Part shown: one piece after another, positions 1-8,200 of the stretch | Numbering within the stretch: position 1 is the stretch's first letter | How the letters are laid out: every line of letters starts with the position of its first letter | Source of the DNA: a virus | IMG/VR virus record: IMGVR_UViG_3300037502_004181 | Location: 1-52,813 of that record | Direction: 5' to 3' (one strand) | DNA length: 52,813 bases | Made by a program: the position numbers and the translations under genes | Notes under the pieces: generated by a model | Databases searched by the model: none | What the model saw: only the letters and a program-made list of their open reading frames with translations | What the model was told of the DNA's origin: nothing

Positions 1-1335
1 ATGAGCCAAGCCCACTGGCAAACCAGGCGCGAGCCCAATAACAGTCAGCGCCGAGACGATAATCGCAGTCCCTATCAGAGAGACAGAGCCAGAATTCTGC
101 ACTCCGCCGCCTTTCGGCGCTTACAGGCCAAGACTCAGGTGCTTGGAGTGGGCATGAACGACTTTTACCGCACCCGCCTGACCCACTCTCTGGAAGTCTC
201 ACAAATAGGTACGGGCATAGCCGCCCAGTTGAAGCAGCGCTATCCCGAAATGGCCTTTTTGCTCGACTCCATGAGTCTGCTCGAAGCCCTGTGCCTGGCC
301 CATGATATCGGCCACCCACCCTACGGCCATGGTGGCGAGGTGGCACTCAACTACATGATGCGTGAGCACGGCGGCTTTGAAGGCAATGGCCAGACCTTCA
401 GAATCCTTACCCGGCTTGAACCCTATACCGAACACTTTGGCATGAACCTGACCCGCCGCACCCTACTCGGTGTACTCAAATACCCGGCGCCGGTACGCAC
501 ACTGAAAGTGGATAGACCCCAGCCAGAATTGAGTCACTATCGTCAGCTAAGGCCGAGCCAATGGCCACCTGTCAAAGGGGTTTTCGATGACGATGAAGCT
601 ATCCTCGATTGGGTACTTGAGCCGCTGGACAGTAAAGACAAGCAAAGCTTTCTCAGCCATTATAGTCCGGGCGATGGGCTGCACCGCCGTACCCGTTACA
701 AGTCATTCGACTGCACTATTATGGAGCTGGCTGATGATATCGCCTATGCGGTGCACGATCTCGAAGATGCCATAGTGATGGGAATTGTCACCGGCTCCAA
801 TTGGCAAGAGGATATGCATGCCCCGCTGCAAGCCATTGAAGATGAGTGGATCCAAAGCCAACTCGGAAATATTGAGCTCAAGCTGTTTTCCCGCAAACAT
901 CACTTGCGCAAGGATGCCATTGGGACTCTGGTAAATGCGCTGGTCACCGCCATCAGAATCGACCAGACCCCGGACTTTGCCGAACCCTTGCTCAGGTTTA
1001 ACGCCAAGTTGGAACCGGCCTTTGCTGAGCTATTGGAGCTACTGAAGCAGTTTGTCCTTAAATATGTGGTGCGTAAGCCCGAGATCCAGATGCTGGAGTA
1101 CAAGGGGCAGCAGATAGTGATGGAGCTGTTTGAAGCCTTTGCCTCGGATCCTCTGAGACTCCTGCCCCACAATACCCAATCACGCTGGCAACAGGCCAAC
1201 AATAAAGGCGAAAACAGTCACAGAGTAATAGCAGATTATATCTCAGGTATGACTGATGAGTTTGCCGCCAGGTTACATCAACAACTGTTTAGCCCAAAGG
1301 GCGGTGCCATCATAGACTTGAGCCAGAATTATTGA
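1..1335 (+). CDS. dgt: Deoxyguanosinetriphosphate triphosphohydrolase-like protein (host dGTPase)
   Basis: Cytosolic HD-domain enzyme expected to hydrolyse dGTP or other dNTPs to the nucleoside and triphosphate. The 444-residue protein has the family N-terminus and the metal-binding HD signature: H62, then H101-D102 with H105 and H110 in a [12 protein letters not shown] motif, and a later acidic ELADDIAY segment near residue 245. Length is normal for the short dGTPase class. The window starts exactly on the ATG, so the ribosome binding site cannot be seen. It is the only complete host protein gene here and flanks the prophage. Family assignment is firm; the true substrate is not shown by sequence. 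Confidence 0.95.
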   Translation: MSQAHWQTRREPNNSQRRDDNRSPYQRDRARILHSAAFRRLQAKTQVLGVGMNDFYRTRLTHSLEVSQIGTGIAAQLKQRYPEMAFLLDSMSLLEALCLAHDIGHPPYGHGGEVALNYMMREHGGFEGNGQTFRILTRLEPYTEHFGMNLTRRTLLGVLKYPAPVRTLKVDRPQPELSHYRQLRPSQWPPVKGVFDDDEAILDWVLEPLDSKDKQSFLSHYSPGDGLHRRTRYKSFDCTIMELADDIAYAVHDLEDAIVMGIVTGSNWQEDMHAPLQAIEDEWIQSQLGNIELKLFSRKHHLRKDAIGTLVNALVTAIRIDQTPDFAEPLLRFNAKLEPAFAELLELLKQFVLKYVVRKPEIQMLEYKGQQIVMELFEAFASDPLRLLPHNTQSRWQQANNKGENSHRVIADYISGMTDEFAARLHQQLFSPKGGAIIDLSQNY

Positions 1336-1703
1336 CCTCAGCATACAAGTGCCGATCAGTTAATAAGGGGCCAAAAAAGTTAAACTGTTAAAGGGATCCC
1401 ATTCATTTATTTCACATGAGTGAGATGCTATTTACACAGGCTTTGCCATATCGCTGTAAAGGGGCGCCAATAACCCGAGCTCATCAAGGCAGGTATATAA
1501 TAGCTGTTATTTTTTGATGATTTATACCAAGGGGAACATGGCGATAGTTTTACCATCATGAATCACTACATGATTGACCATGACCAACCACTATAGATGG
1601 CTGTATAGCTGCGCTGCTGCCTTTTACCTTGATGTATGAAAAAAGAGGTTACTTTTGTTGGGTAGCCATCTTAGAAAATATTCGGAATGCTAGCTGTGAA
1701 AAT
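1336..1703. other. Intergenic region between dgt and the tRNA-Leu terminator
   Basis: About 370 bases without a supportable gene. Short open frames here lack Shine-Dalgarno sequences and recognisable products. I see no RNA gene in it. It is host DNA between dgt and the terminator of the disrupted tRNA-Leu transcript. Confidence 0.6.
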
Positions 1704-1739
1704 AAAAAAGAGGCCGCAAAATTGCTTGGCCTCTTTTTT
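1704..1739 (-). terminator. Rho-independent terminator of the tRNA-Leu transcript
   Basis: A 12-bp stem (1704-1715 with 1728-1739) closes on a 12-base loop, with a GAGGCC core and A/T runs on both sides, so it could work in either direction. It starts four bases past the tRNA CCA end on the minus strand, which fits the host tRNA terminator that stayed with the 3' tRNA fragment after integration. Confidence 0.8.
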
Positions 1740-1743
1740 AATA

Positions 1744-1804
1744 TGGTACCCGAGGACGGACTTGAACCGTCACGCTGTTACCAGCGAGGGATTTTAAATC
1801 CCTT
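1744..1804 (-). other. Prophage att site: 3' part of tRNA-Leu(UAA)
   Basis: The minus strand carries the 3' 61 bases of a tRNA-Leu: anticodon arm with loop TTTAAAA (anticodon TAA), a long class II variable arm, a T arm with GACGG and CCGTC stems around TTCAAGT, the acceptor 3' strand and an encoded CCA. The acceptor 5' strand and D arm are absent: identity ends at about 1804-1806 and AT-rich phage DNA follows. This is the usual product of integration into a tRNA 3' half. The integrase at the opposite end of the window agrees. The intact tRNA should be rebuilt on the minus strand just right of position 52813. Confidence 0.88.
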
Positions 1805-1925
1805 GCCTATTCTATGAAAATCAGATATTTGCAAGGCAATTGCCTAATAAGTTTTCATTGTTTAAGGTGTTTAAACGCTTGTTTTTGTTGGTTTGATAAT
1901 TGAATATTAGGCCACTATTTATGAG

Positions 1926-2201
1926 TTAATTTTCAATCGATAGCGGATACCTAGCCTTTATCTCAGAAACTTTATCTCTCCATATCTTCTCCGCTTCCGG
2001 CGTGCCATCGTATTGCCACTCAAGAAAAAGAGGGTCTGATTCTTCCCTGTACGCCTTCTGCCTTTTTTCATAGTTTTGTGATAATTCAAAATCCCTTTGG
2101 CGTATCACCGACTCGATTTGTTCAGAATCCATTCCCAGAGATTTCATGTATTCTTCTGTAAAATCTGTGTGTGTTTTTCCTTTAAATATGTAACTAAACA
2201 T
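1926..2201 (-). CDS. Small phage protein coupled to the DGR reverse transcriptase
   Basis: A 91-residue acidic, mostly helical protein that starts at the ATG overlapping the last codons of the RT gene. A strong AGGAGG lies seven bases upstream, so the longer frame beginning inside the RT is unlikely. The C-terminal pattern (DPLF..W, then W..KV.EIKARYP) resembles small proteins often encoded right after tail-fibre genes in phages, some annotated as tail assembly proteins. That resemblance is from memory. It is the last gene of the late operon before the att site. Function unknown. Confidence 0.75.
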   Translation of the reverse strand: MFSYIFKGKTHTDFTEEYMKSLGMDSEQIESVIRQRDFELSQNYEKRQKAYREESDPLFLEWQYDGTPEAEKIWRDKVSEIKARYPLSIEN

Positions 2202-3471
2202 CTGTTTTCCTCCTGAATGGCTCAGCAAAAAGAGCCTTTTTAAGGTTGTAGGTGCTGGCGTGACCCGCATGGCCAAGCCATGATTGAATGTTCTGATTTA
2301 TATCAGAGAGACTTATCTCGCCTTTAGCGAACTGAGACCGATACTTTTTAAGTTTTGTCTTAATTCGCTTGACGCTGCATTTTCTCAGCAACCTATGGCT
2401 CGAATAAATTCGATACCCGAGAAAGTCCAAGCTCCTGCCGTTACTCGTTGAGATGGGGAAAACCTGCGTCTTGCTGTTCGTTTTTAATCTCAGGTAAAGG
2501 TGCAGAAATTCCTCTATATCCTTTCTCCACTGGTGCAGCACAGCCTTGTCGTGGTGAATGATGGCAAAATCGTCCATGTAGCGGATGTAGTGTTTTGCGC
2601 CAAGTGCGTGCTTTGCATATCTATCAAGCTCGTGCAGATACACGTTTGCAAAAATCTGACTGGTAAGGTTCCCCAGCGGAATGCCCACGCCCATTGATTC
2701 GCAAGGGCTGTTATCAATGATGTAAAACAGCAGTTCAAGCGTTCTCTGGCATTGTATTTTTGCCGCAAGGATAGACTTCAATACCTGGTGGTCTATGCTC
2801 GAAAAGTAACGGCTAATATCCGCTTTTAACGCATACGCCTTGCCATGCTTTGACTCCACCTTCTTAATAAAATATTGAGCCCTGTCAGCGCCTTTGTGGG
2901 TGCCTTTTCCTCGTCTACATGCGTATGAGTCATAGATGTAGGTTTTGTCAAACAGCGGCTCGATAACATTGTATATAGCCCGATGGACAACTCTGTCCTT
3001 AAAGTGCGGGGCTGATATCAGACGGCGCTTCGGCTCGAATACGTAAAAATGGTGATAGGGTGACATTTTATACATACCCCACATCAGCTCGTTTTGTATT
3101 TCTATAATGTTCTCTTCCAGATTATTGAAGAAAACTAGCGTTGCGTTCGCCTTTGTTTTTCCTTTTCGGCATGAGTATGCCGCCGATAAAAGATTCTCAA
3201 AATCAAATATCTTCTCGAATGAGCAGCCCAGTGACGCATCAATGGGCTTTATATCTGTTCCGGCTATGGCCGAGGAGGCGGCATCCTTTTCATGATTGCA
3301 CTGACAGCATCCCTTGGGATGGTTGTTTCTGGCTACATCAAGAGCGGGGCGAAAACCGATGTTACTGTTCGAGTTCGACCGCGCATTGTTCAGATTGAGC
3401 GCGCCCAGCCCGGCGTTCGAGCCATTGTTCCAGTTGCCCCCGCGAAGCGGGAACCGGTTCCGCGTATTCAT
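2194..3471 (-). CDS. DGR reverse transcriptase with TR-encoded N-terminal extension
   Basis: Error-prone reverse transcriptase that copies the TR RNA and drives adenine mutagenesis of the VR. RT motifs appear in order: KRRLISAPHFKDR (148-160), motif A KADISRYFSSID (216-227), motif B IPLGNLTSQ (264-272), whose LGxxxSQ form is the DGR signature, and the catalytic YMDD (298-301). The domain starts near residue 80. The ATG at 3471 forms an ATGA overlap with the avd stop and has AGGGGA upstream. Residues 5-43 are translated TR. There is no in-frame ATG, GTG or TTG between residue 2 and M130, inside the domain, so this start seems forced unless a rare start codon is used. Length 425, longer than typical DGR RTs because of the extension. 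Confidence 0.93.
   Translation of the reverse strand: MNTRNRFPLRGGNWNNGSNAGLGALNLNNARSNSNSNIGFRPALDVARNNHPKGCCQCNHEKDAASSAIAGTDIKPIDASLGCSFEKIFDFENLLSAAYSCRKGKTKANATLVFFNNLEENIIEIQNELMWGMYKMSPYHHFYVFEPKRRLISAPHFKDRVVHRAIYNVIEPLFDKTYIYDSYACRRGKGTHKGADRAQYFIKKVESKHGKAYALKADISRYFSSIDHQVLKSILAAKIQCQRTLELLFYIIDNSPCESMGVGIPLGNLTSQIFANVYLHELDRYAKHALGAKHYIRYMDDFAIIHHDKAVLHQWRKDIEEFLHLYLRLKTNSKTQVFPISTSNGRSLDFLGYRIYSSHRLLRKCSVKRIKTKLKKYRSQFAKGEISLSDINQNIQSWLGHAGHASTYNLKKALFAEPFRRKTDV
3343..3458 (-). repeat. DGR template repeat (TR)
   Basis: A 116-base segment that aligns without gaps to the VR at 3897-4012. On the coding strand it holds ten AAC/AAT codons, nine of which are changed in the VR. It ends with an 18-base run identical to the VR end (ATCGGTTTTCGCCCCGCT), the likely initiation-of-mutagenic-homology segment. 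It lies between avd and the RT domain, as in Bordetella phage BPP-1, but here entirely inside the RT open frame and in the same reading register as the target protein. Confidence 0.93.
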
Positions 3472-3824
3472 AATGCCGTCCCCTGTTGCTTGGCATTAAC
3501 GGAGCGTATCCAGCCGCCTATCATTTTTCCAAGCTCAACCAGTTGGCCGACCCATATTTCGTATCTCTTGATGTCGATATACCGCAAGTCCTTGGCGAGC
3601 CTGACTCGCCGTTTCAATATGGCAAGCTCGATATCTAAATCGGTCAGGGTCGTCTTCTTGTGGTATCGCTTAAATGCCGTGATGATCAATCTTTGAAGTT
3701 GCAGCATTGAAAGCCTGATTTCCGCGCCTAAAACATGGCGCTCATGTTTTGGAAATTGCTTTATTGCTTGATAGCCGTACATCATCATTTCCCGGCATTT
3801 TTCTTCAATGATTAGCGTTGTCAA
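3468..3824 (-). CDS. avd: Accessory variability determinant (Avd), four-helix bundle
   Basis: Small basic helical protein (about 118 residues) of the bAvd/four-helix-bundle family. In BPP-1 the protein forms a pentamer that binds the RT and the TR RNA and is needed for cDNA synthesis. The gene sits directly between target gene and TR/RT, the canonical place. The start is uncertain: the frame opens at a TTG at 3839, but a GGAGG four bases before the TTG at 3824 favours the latter. The stop overlaps the RT ATG as ATGA, indicating translational coupling. Confidence 0.85.
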   Translation of the reverse strand: MTTLIIEEKCREMMMYGYQAIKQFPKHERHVLGAEIRLSMLQLQRLIITAFKRYHKKTTLTDLDIELAILKRRVRLAKDLRYIDIKRYEIWVGQLVELGKMIGGWIRSVNAKQQGTAL

Positions 3825-3845
3825 CTTGCCTCCGCACAACTAAAG

Positions 3846-3863
3846 GGCGCACTACCGTGCGCC
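3846..3863. promoter_or_regulatory. DGR hairpin/cruciform downstream of the VR
   Basis: A perfect 7-bp stem, GGCGCAC paired with GTGCGCC, closes a four-base loop that reads GGTA on the target-gene coding strand. It lies 33 bases after the VR end and just past the target stop codon. DGRs such as BPP-1 have a required hairpin with a GRNA tetraloop at this place; GGTA fits GRNA. No good T run follows, so a plain terminator is a weaker explanation. Confidence 0.72.
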
Positions 3864-3884
3864 ATCCAAAGAATCAGTTAACAG

Positions 3885-5255
3885 TTACACAAAGAAAGCG
3901 GGGCGAAAACCGATGCTACTGTGCGAGAACGACCGCGCAAAGTTCAGAATGAGCGCGCCCAGCCCGGCGCCCGAGCCATCGTGCCAGCCGCCCCCGCGAC
4001 GCGGGAACCGGTCACCATAGTTTCTAGTGTATAGCACCCCTCCAACAGTCTGGTCTGATGCAGTCTCTAGCAGCAGCTGTCTGAGCAGTTCAACAGGGGT
4101 ATAACCGGCCGATTTTTGCAGAATCTTGAATTCGACAGAGTTGCTATATCCAGAGTTTATGTCGTCACCGACATTACCCATGCGATTTGTCACTGTTGAA
4201 TTGAGGATAGGTGAGCCGCCGGTAGTTGAAGTTGAATCGTAATATGCTGTGTGACGGTTCCATCCAGCCTCTGTTAATGATGGGTTGTTATCCAGCGTTG
4301 TCAGGATTTGGCCGTCATCCAATTTCATCTGGTCAATCCATTCCCAGACGTTGCCGACCAGGTCGCAAATCCCAAACTCTGTATGATCATGGCTCCATGT
4401 TGATGGCCCCTTGCCGGTGCCTGTTGCCCCATTTCCACTGGTGTCGCCAGGTAGTCCGTTATCGGCGCGGCGAGCGGTTTCCCACTTAGCCTCATGGCTG
4501 CGGCCATAGTTCGTATTACCGCGAGGCACAGTGCCATTAGCCAGAGACCAGAGCGCAATGGCGGCCCACTCGTGAATCGACATAAGATGCCAATTGTCAC
4601 CCTTTTGTGTACAAAGCTGTTTTGCAGCGTCGTAGTTAACTGAGGTTCGCGGCTGATTGCCGCCGATAACGGCAGAGCCGCCCGCCGCCGATGATGCCAG
4701 ATATTTGCCGACAAGGATTTCGCCACGAGGCGCTCCGTTTGTGATGAATGCAGGATGCGTTCCGGTGCCAAGATTCAATGCCGGAAGATTTAGATCTTCA
4801 ACGTTGAACCTTGGTATCACACACATGATGTTGGGATTTCCCTGGGCATCATATACGACAGTGTTTCTTCCACCTGAATTTTGTTCGATCGACTTTCGAT
4901 AGCCATCCGTTGCGATAATAGTTAAGTTGCTGACGTTCTGGTTATAGTCAGTCTCAAGTGTGTTCAGCGCATCATCATAGTCATTTATCAGTTCGGATGC
5001 CTGGTCTGCCAATTTCTTGGTATAACCTTGGACAGGAATGATAGAGTACCCTTGGCCTGATTGAGAATTGCTTTTGTAACTCGGATAAATTGATAGTGCC
5101 GAATCACTGGCAATATTCGTTATCTCATAGGTCAGCCCATCAGGGCCAACGAATGCATCACCTACCCGGCTGTTTGCCACCCACGCAGTGCCGCTTCCTG
5201 TTACTGTGGTGGAACCATTGGTTACCGTTACTGTGCCTGTTCTATACCATGCCAT
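3885..5255 (-). CDS. DGR target: tail fibre / receptor-binding protein with FGE-sulfatase (C-type lectin) fold
   Basis: A 456-residue protein at the end of the tail operon. Residues 1-75 are a beta-rich fibre N-terminus (MAWYRTGTVTVTNGS...), which probably anchors to the tail. A short helical linker near 76-115 follows, then a domain of the formylglycine-generating-enzyme/sulfatase-modifying type, with its hallmark GICDLVGNVWEW near residue 295. The VR spans residues 415-453 at the extreme C-terminus (RRGGGWHDGSG... to GFRPA), as in other DGR variable proteins. It starts 12 bases after gpJ with a GAGG site. Inferred role: host receptor binding, with DGR retargeting changing tropism. Confidence 0.92.
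   Translation of the reverse strand: MAWYRTGTVTVTNGSTTVTGSGTAWVANSRVGDAFVGPDGLTYEITNIASDSALSIYPSYKSNSQSGQGYSIIPVQGYTKKLADQASELINDYDDALNTLETDYNQNVSNLTIIATDGYRKSIEQNSGGRNTVVYDAQGNPNIMCVIPRFNVEDLNLPALNLGTGTHPAFITNGAPRGEILVGKYLASSAAGGSAVIGGNQPRTSVNYDAAKQLCTQKGDNWHLMSIHEWAAIALWSLANGTVPRGNTNYGRSHEAKWETARRADNGLPGDTSGNGATGTGKGPSTWSHDHTEFGICDLVGNVWEWIDQMKLDDGQILTTLDNNPSLTEAGWNRHTAYYDSTSTTGGSPILNSTVTNRMGNVGDDINSGYSNSVEFKILQKSAGYTPVELLRQLLLETASDQTVGGVLYTRNYGDRFPRRGGGWHDGSGAGLGALILNFARSFSHSSIGFRPAFFV
3897..4012 (-). repeat. DGR variable repeat (VR)
   Basis: A 116-base segment at the 3' end of the target gene. Against the TR it shows 14 substitutions: 13 at TR adenines (coding strand), giving N to G, H, D, G, I, F, F, H and S, and one T-to-G change at 4000 near the 5' edge, which changes L to R. 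The terminal 18 bases are identical to the TR. This pattern is direct evidence that adenine-specific retrohoming has acted here. Confidence 0.93.
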
Positions 5256-5267
5256 TTTTAGCCTCTA

Positions 5268-8200
5268 TTAAGTATTTTCTGTGGCGATTAGTGATAACCG
5301 CTGAGTTTTAAATGGGACGCTACCCGCGTTATAGGTCGTCACGCGAGCGCGGTAATAACGTGTTGCTGTTGTTTGGTCTGAGTCGGTAAAAGTGGCGCTA
5401 CCCGATAGGTTTGATGAGCCGATTCGGTCTGTTCCTTCTTGCGAAATTGTCCACGAACCACCGCATAAAATGGTTTGTACGACTGACCATGTTTTACCTA
5501 AATCTAGTGAGCGCTCTAATACGACAGTGCCGCTGGTTGAGCCGCTAGAAGATGTACCTGTTTGGTTTAAAAAGAATGAGCCGTGGCATTGCAGCGATAC
5601 GGCGATAGTGATGACGCCGCCTAAACTGCCGAACGTGGTTTCGACTGCTGCCGTTGAGCTGAGCTGAGATGATGTAACGGCATTTTTGTAGTCGCCAGTG
5701 GTGATGGCGCCACCGAAATAGGCGCTGCCATCTACTTTGCGGTATGACGTGGCATTAGCTTCGGTGCAGTTACTGATATCGCCCACATCAGGCCCAAACC
5801 ATTCCAAGAATTGATTGCTGCTACCAAACCCAATACCAAAGACCTGCAGCGAACTGCCAATACGTTGGATAATGGTTTTGTTATGAAGTGTTCCAATAAC
5901 GGCATTATTCATGTAGACCATGCCGTTCTGCACCACGAATGGTGACGTAACTGTGGTTGTTCCTGTGGTTTGATTGAGAATTGCAAATCTGTCAGCTAAA
6001 ACGAAAAAGTTAGACTGAAGGCCTGCAGAGCCGTTCTCATAGCTTAGCCCAAACCCTGAAGCATAGTATTTGCCATCAGCAGTGATATTCATGCTGACTT
6101 TCCACATTGCTTCGATATTGCCTTCAAGGTCTGCCTGAGCCTGAGACACTTGCTGAATCGCTGTGGTATTGTTGCCTACCGAGGATTGCAGCGTCGTTAT
6201 GTCCTGAGCAAGAGCGCTATCCGCATCAGCTCTGGCCGTAGCCTCAGACTGAATTGCGGCAGCGTTGTCTCCTACCGAGGATTGCAGCGTTGTTATGTCT
6301 TGGGCAAGAGCGCTATCCGCATCAGCTCTGGCTGTAGCCTCAGATTGAATCGCGGCTGCATTAGTTGATACGCCAATATTGGCCGCATCTGCGGCAGCTT
6401 GTGCCGCAGCAGCTGAAGCCTGAACAGTCGTTATGTTTTGAGCTAATGATTCATCAGCTGTAGTCCGAGCAGTACTTTCCTGCTGAATTGCTGCTGAGTT
6501 GTTTTTTGACTCTGCTGATATGGTAGTAATTTGACGCGCAAGCGCTTCATCCTCTGTTGCCCTGGCCTCCTGCTCTACGCGGATCGCAGCCTTTGACTTC
6601 CATCCGGAAAGAACATCAGCAAGGCGGCCATCGCCAGTGTCTTCCACCGTCGCCTGAACTGTATTTATTTTCCTGCTCAATACACTATCAGCATTGGCTC
6701 TGGCCGTAGCCTCAGACTGAATTGCGGCTGAGTTGTCTCCGACAGACGTTTGCAGCGTTGTTATGTCTTGCGCTAACGCACTATCAGCATTGGCACGGGC
6801 CGTAGCCTCAGACTGAATTGCGGCAGCGTTGTCTCCTACCGAGGATTGCAGCGTTGTTATGTCTTGGGCAAGAGCGCTATCCGCATCAGCTCTGGCTGTA
6901 GCCTCAGATTGAATCGCGGCTGCATTAGTTGATACGCCAATATTGGCCGCATCTGCGGCAGCTTGTGCCGCAGCAGCTGAAGCCTGAACAGTCGTTATGT
7001 TTTGAGCTAATGATTCATCAGCTGTAGTCCGAGCAATACTTTCCTGCTGAATCGCGGCTGAGTTGTTTTTTGACTCTGCTGATATTGTAGTAATTTGACG
7101 CGCAAGCGCTTCATCCTCTGTTGCCCTGGCCTCCTGCTCTACGCGGATCGCCGCTTTTGACTTCCAACCAGCAAGAACATCAGCAAGGCGGCCATCTCCA
7201 GTGTCATCATCGCGATAGGCGGCGATCATGGTGTCAGTGCGTGAAGTGTTGGCTTCTAGCTTGCCGTCAATCAAATCAACAGAGTTCTGAACATCTGTCA
7301 TTTGCGCCGTGAGTGCAGCTACCGCCTCACCAATACTGGCGTAATCACCTACATACTCCCAATAGTTGGTATCTGTTGGCAGAGTTCCAGCAGGAATGTT
7401 GTCCTGCTTTGCCCGGTATATTGATATACCTGTTCCGTCGTCGTAGGTGACGAATTCGCCGCTGTTATATACCGTTGAGGCGCTCCACTCTCCTGCCCCA
7501 GAAATGTCAGCCAGCTGCTGGTTTATACTGTCAATGTTTGCCTGGATCTGCGGTATTTTGTCTATTTCAATGTTTATGGAATCAAGGTTTGACTCAATTC
7601 CAGGTATTTTTTCTACCTCTATATTTATAGAGTCAAGGTTTGATTCGATTCCTGGTATTTTTTCAATGGGGTCAAGCAGACTCTGGGCCAGTTCGCTTTC
7701 TGATATCTGCCCAGTAAGGTAGTCGAGTATTGTGCCTGCATCTGATGATGATGCGCCCTGTACATAATCAGACCAGGGGCCAATGTTTCCTGTTCTATCG
7801 ACTATCCTGGCCCTGAACCAGAAGGCAATACCTGCTGCCAAACCGGTTATCGTGTGGTTGTCGAGTGGGTAAGCATACTGCCCAAGCAGAGCCTCATTGG
7901 CGCCATTGTTGTCAGTTGCATAGTTGATCTCGGTATAAAGCGTATCCTCAGACCCAGGTTGAAACGCCCACTTTAGGCCAATGCCAAATACCAATGAAGT
8001 GGCATTTAGGCTGGCAAGCGCAGGCGGTGACCCTGTTTTTCCTGTAATATCAGTAAGAACTGATGTTGCCGGTTTGGAGGATATGTCAGCAGCATTAACC
8101 GCGGTGACCCTGGCAATGTATTGGCCGGTGTACACTCCCCGCACATCAACGCTTCTTGTACCTGTTCTAGGCAGACGGATCCAGTCGCCAGAGTCTTTCC

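Noticed and set aside
1629-1817. Small plus-strand frame of 62 codons
   Set aside because: It runs through the tRNA terminator and the tRNA fragment on the opposite strand and has no ribosome site.
2194-3471. RT as a retron or group II intron protein
   Set aside because: No msr/msd-like structure or intron maturase domain is seen; the LGNLTSQ motif, Avd, TR and VR identify a DGR.
3846-3863. Hairpin read as an ordinary terminator of the fibre gene
   Set aside because: There is no real T run after it, and position and loop fit a DGR hairpin better; weak terminator activity is not excluded.
4325-4771. Second minus-strand frame of 148 codons inside the DGR target gene
   Set aside because: It is a shadow of the fibre gene with no start signal and no family.
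6150-7220. Regularly repeated units that might suggest a CRISPR array
   Set aside because: They are in-frame coiled-coil codon repeats inside the gpJ gene, with no spacers and no cas genes.
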